The notes under the pieces are model-generated. The model ran no database searches and was not told the origin of the DNA. It worked only from the letters and a program-made list of their open reading frames with translations. Positions 55,701 through 64,000 of a DNA stretch of 64,000 nt are shown in pieces. Each line of letters starts with the position of its first letter. Positions within the stretch are counted from its first letter, which is position 1. A program made the translations under genes and the position numbers. The DNA is from Nothophaeocryptopus gaeumannii. Lineage: Eukaryota > Ascomycota > Dothideomycetes > Mycosphaerellales > Mycosphaerellaceae. The DNA is taken from contig JASISA010000023.1 of NCBI GenBank assembly GCA_031771865.1, forward strand, positions 682,001-746,000. The letters are read 5' to 3'.

Positions 55701-57033
55701 CGAAGAAGGCGCAATGACAATGGGCTTCAAAATCGTTTCAGAAGGGAAATTCGATGAGGACGTTGTAAGGAAGTTCCTCTACGACGAGCCGGCCTCGTAT
55801 CCTGGATGTAGTGGGTCGAGGACGTACAGAGATAATGTGTCGGATCTGAAAGCTGCCATAAGTGCGAATCAGAAGGGGACACAGTTGATCAACACGCTGG
55901 TTGATGAGTATACGCTGCCTGTGGTGCATTTTTACATGGATGCGATTAAAGCGAACGCGGAAGTTGCTGTGCGCAAGTTCTTGAAGGATGTTGGGCGTGA
56001 GAGAGATGGGGAGCCTTTGACGTTCTCGGATTTCATGGATGATGGGACTGAGATTCGTCTGAAGGTGGCTATTGATGCGGAGACCGGAGACAGCGTGTTC
56101 GACTTCTCTGGGACTGGGCGGGAGACATTCAACTGCTTGAATGCGCCAAAGGCGATCGCGCACTCGGCGATTATTTATTGTTTGAGGGCGTTGATCAATC
56201 AGGATATCCCTCTAGTAAGTGCATTTGTTCATTGCAGACAACACGATTGCTAATCATTGCATTCGCAGAACCAAGGGTGCTTAGCGCCAATCAAGGTCAT
56301 AATTCCCGAGCGGACACTGCTGAACCCATCCGAATACGCCGCAGTCTGTGCCGGCAATCCGATAACGTCGCAACGCATTACGGACGTCGTGCTCGGTGCT
56401 TTCCAGGCTTGCGCAGCATCGCAGGGTTGCTGCAATATCATATCCTTCGGCACTGGAGGTCTCGATGCTAGTGGCAAAGAGATACCTGGCTTTGGGGTTG
56501 GCGAGACAATCTGCGGTGGAAGCGGTGCTGGTCCGACATGGCATGGAACGTCCGGAGTGCACATCCACATGACCAATACTCGTATCACAGATCCGGAGGT
56601 CTACGAGCTGCGATACCCGATCATTTTGCGTCAGTTCTCAATCCGGAAGGGCTCTGGTGGGAAAGGTCTATATCAAGGAGGCGATGGCGTGATCCGAGAA
56701 ATCGAGTTCCGAATCCCGCTTTCAGTCTCGATGCTGAGCGAGCGAAGAGTTGTTCGGCCATATGGTATGGCGCGAGGTGAGGCGGCCGAGGCTGGATTGA
56801 ATCTGTTTGTGAAGAAGGAGCTCGATGGTACTGAGAGAGTGATAAACATTGGTGGGAAGATGGAGTTGAACACACAGCCTGGGGAGCGGATATTAATTCA
56901 CACACCAGGCGGAGGTGGCTGGGGTCCAATCGCAGGCAAGCCGAATCTTGATACGAAGTCTCCGAAGGTGCAAGGCTTTGTACCAAGAGGCAGTGTCCAT
57001 GCATGGACTGTGGCGGCGGAAGCTGCTCAATGA
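52716..57033 (+). CDS. 5-oxoprolinase/hydantoinase (ATP-dependent)
   Basis: Eight exons join in phase to 1319 residues: 52716-52764, 52806-53420, 53471-53717, 53768-53866, 53928-54086, 54139-55257, 55308-56214 and 56269-57033. The short first exon (MGSIPRDTGLKIKIAI) is needed to reach the nucleotide-binding segment ACSDRGGTFTDC. The N-terminal hydantoinase A half has MGTTVATNALLERKGE, SGPAGGVVGHARTTFD, FDMGGTSTDVSR, AAGGGSI and GPESAGAHPGPACYRKGGP. The B half runs from AEQMGRMFQKTSVSTNIKER through VPVHLGSM to TPGGGGWG near the end. Length matches eukaryotic 5-oxoprolinases, which open 5-oxoproline to glutamate with ATP in the cytosol. Related paralogues act on hydantoins or other cyclic amides, so the substrate is not certain. 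Flanked on both sides by permease genes. Confidence 0.93.
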
Positions 57034-57114
57034 TCAGTGCTTCTTGTGCGTGTGAGTGAACCAAACTGTAAAGAACCTGTCACATCTTGTGACCATTTGA
57101 TGTTCTCCATCTAG

Positions 57115-58842
57115 CTACTTTGCCTCTTGTTCCTCGATTGTCCGCTTTGGGCCTGTGAACCAGTGCCTGCCGCCAAGACCAAATGGTAGTATCCAGCCAA
57201 CAAGGCTGACAACAGATACGATACCGATGCAAATAGGTGCGTAGTTCAGCGTTTCCTGGTTCGGGGTTAGCATGAGTCCGCATTTCTTGTTTTGCGATGC
57301 AAATCACTCACAGCGGTGACTGGATAGTACTGCGGAAGCAGCAGCACAACAAACAGAAACATAATGTACAAGCAAGACACGATACCCAGTGGCAGTGTCC
57401 ACTTGCCCAGATTCCACGCCGCAGGCTGAAAGGTCTTCCGGCCCACAGTATGCCTCGCAAGAATGGGGATGAGGTAGCTGAAGTTGGTAGCGATAGTCGC
57501 TGTGGCCGTAATCGCGGTGAAAGCCACCGTGCTTCCAATGACTGCGCAAGTAATGGCGATGCTGAGAGCGCAGACGAGGTAGGCGGCATTGACTGGTATC
57601 TTGTTCTTGTTGAGCTGGCGGAAGTAGTGAGAGAATGGCAAGACCCCGTCTCTGGAGATGGCGAACGTCACTCGCTGAGCTGACATGAAGCAGGAGGCCG
57701 TTGCGCATGTGGAATCGACCCAAAGTATGCTGAGTATGGCGACAGCGCCTTTCTTCCCGACTAGCTGCACCAAGTATTCAGCCCAGTTGTTGGAATATGT
57801 CGCGCTGATGATGCCCTCGAAGTCTTGCATGCAGAATAAGATCAGGATGAGGGTCGGGACGGACAACACCCAGGCGGACAGGGTGCTCATCCACATGCCC
57901 TTTGCAACAACACTGGAAGCTTCATGAGTCTCTTCTGCCAGATGGGCGGAGGCGTCATATCCTGCGAGCAACATCAGTCAGCAGGGTCCTGGCAATAGAC
58001 TATTCACACTCACCATAGAACACCCAGGCGCCAAATAGAACGCCGATGACCCAGCAATAACTGTCGCTGGCTTGCACAATAGTGTTTCCCTGTGCGTCTA
58101 CGGCGCCATTGATACCGTTGTAGAATTGATTGAAGACTGCCGCCCGAGACTGAAAGTGACCATCTCTGGATGCCTTGATCGGAAACCAGATCCAGTATAA
58201 GGCGAAGAGAGAGAAAAAAATGAAGATGGCAAATCGAAAATATATTCTCAACACGCGTTGTGAGATGATATTCGGAGCCATGGCAAAGAACATGCCGATT
58301 GCCGTGAGAAGCCAGCCGAACCATCCTTTGGTCACGATCTCAACGTCTGGGTAGCTGATCTCGATGGCGCCCAGTAGAAAGTTCGTCGAGCCCTGTTGGA
58401 CACCAGGGACGACACAAATCCAGCCCATCCAGTTCCACCAGGCAGTCATCCAGCTGAGAAACGGTCCCCATTCATCTCCGCCAAGGCGATAAGCCCAGAA
58501 ATAGATTCCGCCTGCTGTTGGCAGAGCAGCTGCGATCTCTGCCATGGAGAGCGAGACCATGAACGAGAGTCCACCGACCATGGTCCAATTCGTAAATGCT
58601 GAGGTTGGACCTCCAGAATACATGATCCAGCCGAAAAGGACGGGTATGCCACTGATGAAGTTCATGGACGTGAATGTCGCGGCCCAGTTCTCGAAGAGTC
58701 CAAGATGGCGAAAGAACTCCTGCTTGTAACCGAGCTTGGCCAGGCGCGCTTCATCTTCGTTGAGAATGACTTCTCCCGTTGCAACATCGGTGGAGTCGTC
58801 ACCAACAGACATAATCTGCTTCTCGTTGTCTTGTGACGCCAT
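57115..58842 (-). CDS. Amino-acid/GABA permease, APC superfamily
   Basis: Three exons (58842-58014, 57961-57312 and 57255-57115) join in phase to 539 residues. The cytosolic start (EDEARLAKLGYKQEFFRHLG) is typical of the GABA/choline/polyamine permease group (Uga4, Hnm1, Tpo5-like). It is followed by NWAATFTSMNFISGIPVLFG, PTAGGIYFWAYRLGGDEWGP and ISRDGVLPFSHYFRQLNKNK. About twelve hydrophobic segments can be counted. The protein ends in a short charged tail (EEQEAK). It converges on the oxoprolinase gene with only 81 bases between stops. Four GATA sites lie 210-323 bases upstream of its start. Substrate may be GABA, another amino acid or a lactam; sequence alone cannot say. Confidence 0.92.
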
Positions 58843-59647
58843 GATGGGATTTTAAAAAAGGACAATTCCTAGTAGTCGGTGTCAAAGTCTGTGATATGTT
58901 TGGGGGTGATCATGATCTCAAAGATATAAGATCAGAGTGGCTGCGACGCGGTAGGCAGAGCAAGCCTACTAGGTATCTAGATATCGGATATCGGCTGTTC
59001 ATACTTGACCAGGCTAGATCTTCCCCAAGCCAGTCAAAGTCGAGATGCATCTGATAGAGTCTTATCGCGTGGCTATCAAGATACCTCTTGCAGCCAAGAT
59101 CTGCCTGCCCCTGCCTGGGCGTCGCAGCCACATTGTGGGGAGACGAAGTCTTGAAAGTCTTATCTACCGTATGCCCATCAGCTTAGCTTCAAGGAGGCAT
59201 TCGCAGAGAGATGGAGGGTCGCCATGCATTTTCAGCCTTTCCTGGACTCAGATCTGCGCAAAGGCCCCGACGAAGCCACCCGCGGAGGTGAGACGCAATT
59301 CGTAGTGCTTCTTCCGCTCTTTGACGCGACAAGACACATGCAAGTACAAGGTGGTGAATGTATGGGTCGCGTGGGAAGGTCGTCGTCTTGTTGACAGGAG
59401 ACGCGTTCGCGAAAGAAGAATGCGAGTACGGCTGCTCCCGTCTTGCCTCAGGCTTCACGCTCACGCACGGTCTGCATCTGACAGCCGAGGTTTCCACCTG
59501 GAAGCTCGGGATGAGTGAACAACATCGACTCCTTCGTGTCAGTACCATTAATAAAATCATCGGTGGGTATCGACTCGTCTGACACCCTACCGAATACTAT
59601 CCTTCGAATTGCTGGAAACCTCATAGAGAAGGCATAGAAGCACCGGC
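58843..59647. other. Divergent intergenic region
   Basis: It separates the starts of the permease gene (leftward) and the enoyl-CoA hydratase gene (rightward). Apart from the GATA group listed separately, there are two TATCGGATATCGG-like short repeats near 58979-58993. The minus-strand frame 59189-59560 has no recognisable domain. Confidence 0.55.
59052..59165. promoter_or_regulatory. Cluster of four GATA (HGATAR) sites upstream of the permease
   Basis: TGATAG at 59052-59057, CGATAA on the minus strand at 59062-59067, TGATAG on the minus strand at 59073-59078, and AGATAA on the minus strand at 59160-59165. Three fall within 27 bases. AreA/Gln3-type factors prefer closely spaced HGATAR pairs. 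The site count is direct; binding is inferred. Confidence 0.55.
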
Positions 59648-60584
59648 ATGGCAGAACCGAAGTACACAGATGTCATTGTTACCATAAAGGACGGCATTGG
59701 GACCATCAAGGCAGGTCCTTATGCTCAAGGAGCTTTCATGCGTATGCTGACCGAGCAAAGTTCAATCGGCCGAAGACTTTGAACTCATTCGGAGGGAGCT
59801 TGGTAGAAGACACCATCGCTGCCCTGCGAGAGCTCGACAATCACCCAGACACATACTTCACCGTCATCACTGGCGAGGGTAGATTCTTTGCCGCAGGAGC
59901 AGACGTCACTGGCGTCGCCAACACACCCACAAACTTCAAGAATGATGGCCAAGCAAAAATCTTCTGGGCCCAAAGATTGGCAGTCGGGATGGAAATCGTG
60001 CGCTCCATGATCGACCACAAGAAAGTCCTCATTCTCGCTCTCAACGGCCCAGGCGTCGGCGCCGGAGCAGCTTGGTTTCAAGGCTCCTCAGATCTCTTCT
60101 ACGCGGCCGAAGGCGCTTGGCTGCAAGTCACATTCTCCCAGATGGGCCTTGTTCCCGAATACGGTAGCGCGGCGAACTGGGCACAGAGTATGGGCGTCCA
60201 TCGTGCTAACGATTGGTTGCTTTTCGGTGGCAAGGCGAGTGTGGAGGAGTTGAAGGAAGCTGGACTCGTGAATAAGATCTTTCCCAAGGAGGGCTTTCAT
60301 GATGCTGTGCACAACTATCTGAAGGATATGTTGAAAGACAGGAGCGGGAAGTCTATGATGGAGATGAAGAGACTGCAGAACAAGACGACTCGTGATGCGA
60401 GGATCTTGTCGCTGTTTGAGAGCTGGCAGGCCCTGGCTGAAAGGTTCGTGGATGGCGAGCCGATGGTGAGGATGAAGGCGAAGATGGATGAGTTGGAAGG
60501 TGAGTTGGCACAGACTCTTGTGCTATGCGATTCTAGGCTAACATGTGAGCAGCGAAACGACAGAATCGAAGCTCTAAGATCTAG
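59648..60584 (+). CDS. Peroxisomal enoyl-CoA hydratase/isomerase
   Basis: Three exons (59648-59710, 59761-60499 and 60553-60584) give 277 residues. Intron 1 starts with GC, not GT (AAG|GCAGGT to CAAAG|TTC); a GT donor four bases later would break the frame. The crotonase fold is clear: FNRPKTLNSFG, then TGEGRFFAAGADVTGV, where the oxyanion-hole AAGAD motif sits, and LNGPGVGAGAAWFQGSSDLF and SQMGLVPEYGSAANWAQSMG with the acidic/Gly pattern of ECI/ECH. The short last exon ends in SKI, a PTS1-type signal, so the protein should be imported into peroxisomes for beta-oxidation. It resembles the fungal Eci1/hydratase group; isomerase versus hydratase cannot be told by eye. Confidence 0.9.
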
Positions 60585-61239
60585 ATCTTTCTCGGCTGTC
60601 CAAAGATATTTTTGCAGCACATGCTTCTACACGATTATATCTACTAATGACTTGCTAGCCATCGGCTTGGCATATCATACTAGGCCCTTTGCCGCCACCA
60701 ATACTGCCAAGGTTTGCCACTGACAAGACCGCAGGATTCTTGTATGCAAATTATCGTATGGTGCTGCAATTATCACTTCAATTTTGGGGACGTCATTGAT
60801 ATGATTCGTCAGCGCGTTGACTCAAGTGGTAAATAACTTACAGCTGTTGATTGGCAATTGGCATCAGGCTTCACGAACCGTCCGGCATCGGCGAATTGGT
60901 AACATACGCAAACTGTCATTCCGAGGACTTCGATGATTGGTGTTGCTGCGCAGACATAAACGACGAGAAGGTCTACTTCCTGTCGAACTAGTGCAAGATC
61001 CTTAACTCCAACCCCATCGTCGCAGCCAACCACAGCAAGCCCCAGTAATAGCTCGCAAGGGCAGCTTTTCGTCACTTCAGCGCCTCCATCATCTACATCC
61101 ACAATAACATCCGCAGATGCACAAGCTCAAAGACCCGGATCTGCCACAATCTCATCTATCAGAGCCGCCGCAGCACTAGCACCTCACTCACTCATCACCT
61201 CGACAGATCAAGCGACTACTAATTTGAATAATGGGCCTG
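60585..61239. other. Intergenic; Ser/Thr/Pro-rich open frame of doubtful meaning
   Basis: It contains the 3' ends of the enoyl-CoA hydratase gene (+) and the methyltransferase gene (-). A plus-strand frame without an ATG is open from about 60961 into the next gene and reads Ser/Thr-rich (SLTPTPSSQPTTASPSNSS, FVTSAPPSSTSTITS). This is the kind of tail seen on GPI-anchored secreted proteins. No upstream exon with Cys pattern or signal peptide was found, so it may be a relic. Confidence 0.35.
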
Positions 61240-62103
61240 CTACTTCCTCGCAATCAACCTCCCATGCATCATGGCCCAAACCGCCCCCTCTGCCCCCTTC
61301 TCCGACCACTCCCAATACGCCTTCTCAAACCCATCAACCTCCGCCTTACTCGCAACACCCGTCTCAACAGACCTAATCCCTTCTTCTGTCTTCATCCTCT
61401 TCGCATACAATTCTCCCCACCACTTCACCTGCTCGGCTCCCGTGTACTCTAAAACGTCAAAGCTCAACTCCACATTCTTCGCGCTGAACCCGGCTGCTAA
61501 CGCCCAAGTAGCCAGAAACCGACCCGTATTCGGTTCGGCGCCTTGGGCGATTTTGAGGGACCGGTGGGTGGCCAACCAGCCTTCAAGCCGCGAATCGAAA
61601 GGATGAATCGCACAAGTCCCCCAATCCGGTTCTCTAGCAGCTACAACACCACCAGGCTTACAGACTCGTCTCATCTCCCTCACCACTTTCTCGGCTTGTG
61701 GAAGATGGACGAGGACGGCGTGGCAGTGCACAACGTCAAACGTGTTATCCGGAAAAGGGAGGGTAGAAGCTACGCCGGCCTGGAAAGATATATTCGATAT
61801 GCCTCGTGTTGACGCTTCGCTGCGAGCTTGCTCAAGCACTTCAGAGGAGTAATCGAGACCGATGGTTTGGCCGTGGGGAGAGAGGGATGCGAAATCGCAG
61901 GTTATTGTTCCAGGACCGCAGCCGACGTCTCTGGAATGATATTAGGGAGGTTTCTTAGTCAGGGAAGTGAGGAAGTTTTACAGAATGTGAGAGTCTGGTC
62001 TTATATGGGGAAGAAGATAGGATGCTTGTTTGGCTGCTGTTCGGGAGCGGTGGGAGGAGAGGGTTGAGGCGTCATGACCTTGGACGTAGGTTGTTACGGA
62101 CAT
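61240..62103 (-). CDS. Class I SAM-dependent methyltransferase (UbiE-like)
   Basis: Two exons (62103-61982 and 61930-61240) flank a 51-base intron (GTAAAA to CCAG) and give 270 residues. The intron splits motif I: HIRPDSHI|LDVGCGPGTITCDFA. The family N-terminus (YVQGHDASTLSSHRSRTAAK) is intact, which fixes the start at 62103. Other motifs are TIGLDYSSEVLEQAR, FDVVHCHAVLVHLPQAEKVV and VCKPGGVVAAREPDW. The C-terminal half (WLATHRSLKIAQGAEPNTGR) matches many fungal UbiE-like methyltransferases of unknown substrate. It shares the layout of the gene at 40214-41122. Confidence 0.92.
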
Positions 62104-62485
62104 CTCGAATTTCCGTAGGAAGACCGATGGTGGTATTGTGATTGGATCTGGAAGTCTGATATGAATGCTTGGTATAACATGTACATGAGAATTCGCAATC
62201 TGATATAGACCGAGTCATGTGGCCGGTATCGGAGGCCTATCTGCAGTTCATACTTCAGCTCCTGCAAGCATTGCTGTTTGGAGCTGTGGTTGAAACAACG
62301 CTTTTGGTGTGATGAAATCGTGTTGCGGTACGCATGCAAATGCAAAGCCGTGCGTATCCGCTTTCGCTTGGAATCTCGAGAACGCTCATAGTAGGAAGCA
62401 ACGTATGCTCAACGATCAAATTAGGAAATGCATGCCACCTCTCCCCGGATCTGCTTTGCAGAAAGTTTCCTCGGATATCACGACT
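62104..62485. other. Intergenic
   Basis: A 382-base gap between the methyltransferase promoter and the 3' end of the last gene. No gene or motif of note. Confidence 0.6.
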
Positions 62486-63950
62486 TCAATCCATGATGTC
62501 TGGGTCCTGAAAGGTCGTCAGTATTTGTACCACTCTGCGTTGTGTAGAAGCGAGTGCTTACTGGGCCAAAGTCCGTTATCGTGCCTCTAGTAGACACTGC
62601 GGTCTTCTTCGCCTTCTTGCCACTCTTCCCCTTCTCACCAGGCGCTTTGGCCTTTCGCTTTCTCGTCACTTTCGGCTTCTTGGGCTCATCCTCCCTCTTG
62701 ACCAGCTCGTCCGGGAGCTTGCCCGAAATGATGGGACAGTCACCGTGGAAGAGGACCGCCTTGAGGTTCTTGATGCCGCGCAAGATGGAAAATCCTGGAA
62801 GGCGAAGCATGTCTGGGTGGGTTGGCGAGCCGTCCTTCTTCTTGTGGGTCTGGAAATGAGGCTCGTTGATCCAGATGTCGATCTCACAGATGTGCTTGAG
62901 CCTGGACAGCTGTGTGAATGCCTTGACAATTACCGCAGATTGGGTATCATGATGTGTGTAGCCGAATGATAGCCGACCGATGTGGACCAAGCGGCTTCGA
63001 GGAGTTTTCTGAAAGAAGCTCAAAAGTTGGGCGGTGTCGTTGCAGATGACGTTGGTGAGGCTGTAGAAGACTGGGAGAGCCTCTTCGAGAACCTGCTTGT
63101 TGACCCGTAACAGACCGAGATGCGTGTGCACATCGATTTGGTAAGGAGCACCGCGAGGAAGCTGGTAGCATTTCCGGACATCAGGGTTGGTCTCGTCCCA
63201 CTCGCGATCCTGAGCGAGATTCATATCCTTGGTGAAGACGTCCATTTCGGAACGAGCATAATCGGAACTCGGTACTCGAACGCCGGACTCTGGTAAGGCC
63301 AGCGCGAGCTCGTAGACACGACTTCTCAGCTCTGCTGGAAGCTTCAAGAAAGGAAATGGCTTGCGCTTGGCCAAAAACCGACCGAACAAGACATCTTTGA
63401 GGTGTGCTCGACCAGCGCTTGGCGTGATCGTCCACTTCCTCGTGCTGGACCGCGCGGTCACCCAGGACTCACGATCGGTAATGTCATCGGGGACCAAGGG
63501 CAGTAATGGCATGTAGAAATCTGCGAACGTGCGCTGGATCTTTCTCTGGAACTCACGTCCCTTGCCAGCATCACGAGACTCTTCACGAGAGCCGTAGCTT
63601 GTGTTGTCGCCAGAGGCTAGGGCGATGGCTAAGTTGGTGAAGTAAAGGAACGTCCCCATGATCCAGGTCTGCACCTCGACTTGCGACATGGACTTGCCCT
63701 CAACGAGCAGCGCCATGACCACGAGTTCGCCCATCAAGAAAGGTGGCTTCTTGTGGGATTTGAGGTAAGGCTGGATGCGTTTGAGCACCTCCGCCTTGAT
63801 GTCGGCCATGCCGAAGGCCTCGGCTTCTCGATAGATGATGGTGCTGATGTTTGTTGGTTGTTGTCGGTATCGAAGAGGCTGAGGTAGAGTTTGATGTGTG
63901 AGCACAGGTGGAGGATCGGTGTAGAGGTGAAGGTTGATGTCGAGGTTCAA
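62486..63950 (-). CDS. F-box/2EXR-like protein, hypothetical
   Basis: The main exon runs from ATG 63809 (MADIKAEVLKRIQPY) or 63950 to 62562. A 55-base intron (GTAAGC to TTTCAG) leads to a tiny last exon, 62506-62486, coding DPDIMD. Without splicing the frame ends at 62478. A helical N-terminal part is followed by FPFLKLPAELRSRVYELALA, the 'LP-x-E-(I/L)R-x-x-(I/V)Y' motif of 2EXR and F-box-like fungal proteins, then GLLRVNKQVLEEALPVFYS. Near the C-terminus a Lys-rich segment (TRKRKAKAPGEKGKSGKKAK) looks like a nuclear signal. Such proteins are common and mostly uncharacterised in ascomycetes. I prefer the start at 63809, because the residues before it are low-complexity. Confidence 0.72.
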
Positions 63951-64000
63951 GTTGAGAAGCCGACAGCGGCCTGCTTTTGTGCATTCGCGGACGCTCGGAC

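Noticed and set aside
1..64000. Secondary-metabolite gene cluster
   Set aside because: Two methyltransferases, an MFS pump, a Zn2Cys6 factor and an acyl-CoA ligase are present, but they are scattered among housekeeping genes and there is no PKS, NRPS, terpene synthase or DMATS.
1..64000. CRISPR arrays, operons and ribosome binding sites
   Set aside because: Intron-rich eukaryotic genes make these irrelevant, and no regular short repeat-spacer pattern was seen.

Overview
This window is nuclear DNA from a filamentous ascomycete fungus, most likely a Dothideomycete (inference). It carries about 20 protein genes, most with short introns of 41-76 bases, GT-AG borders and CTRAY-type branch sites. 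The families are typical of such fungi: Pth11-like receptor, NirA-like Zn2Cys6 factor, secreted bicupin, Dal5-like permease, mucin-like adhesin, and F-box/2EXR-like protein. I saw no tRNA, rRNA, CRISPR array or intact transposon. I rebuilt gene models by joining open frames at splice sites whose phases agree. Unless an entry says otherwise, exon borders are read from sequence without transcript support.

Layout. 1-1326: 3' part of a Tag1-like vacuolar protein gene. 3759-4972: Ser/Arg-rich protein (-). 5559-6029: an awkward membrane-protein fragment (+). 6919-8781: secreted oxalate-decarboxylase-type bicupin with nine exons (-). 10797-12677: SELENBP/methanethiol-oxidase-like propeller with a signal peptide (+). 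13171-15396: MFS drug transporter (-). 15397-18818: gene-poor tract with ORF relics and diverged direct repeats. 18819-20360: glutathione reductase (-). 21482-23895: NirA/nit-4-like regulator (-). 23896-27479: gene-poor. 27480-29781: conserved membrane protein whose C-terminal exon is easily missed (-). 30548-32149: histidine phosphatase (+). 32525-36835: Nup133 (+). 38534-39718: Pth11-like membrane protein (+). 40214-41122: methyltransferase (+). 41465-42319: GNAT acetyltransferase (+). 42982-45792: Thr/Ser-rich adhesin with a frameshift (-). 46425-48235: peroxisomal 4CL-like acyl-CoA ligase (-). 49123-50471: ankyrin protein (+). 50589-58842: nitrogen-acquisition block. 59648-60584: peroxisomal enoyl-CoA hydratase (+). 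61240-62103: second methyltransferase (-). 62486-63950: F-box/2EXR-like protein (-).

How genes may work together. The clearest functional group is 50.6-58.8 kb. A Dal5/allantoate-type permease and a 5-oxoprolinase/hydantoinase are transcribed divergently from a 463-base region. A GABA/amino-acid permease of the APC family converges on the oxoprolinase. HGATAR sites lie in the shared promoter and form a tight group upstream of the second permease. This fits a nitrogen-catabolite-controlled module for taking up and opening a cyclic amide such as 5-oxoproline (inference). Glutathione reductase and the NirA-like factor are relevant to glutathione and nitrogen metabolism but lie far away. The 4CL-like ligase (C-terminal AKL) and the enoyl-CoA hydratase (C-terminal SKI) both carry peroxisomal targeting signals and could feed the same beta-oxidation route.

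Oddities include a GC-AG intron, a single-base frameshift in the adhesin, a shifted lid glutamate in the bicupin, an RHH instead of RHG motif in the phosphatase, and a 44-base tandem duplication inside the repeat-rich tract.
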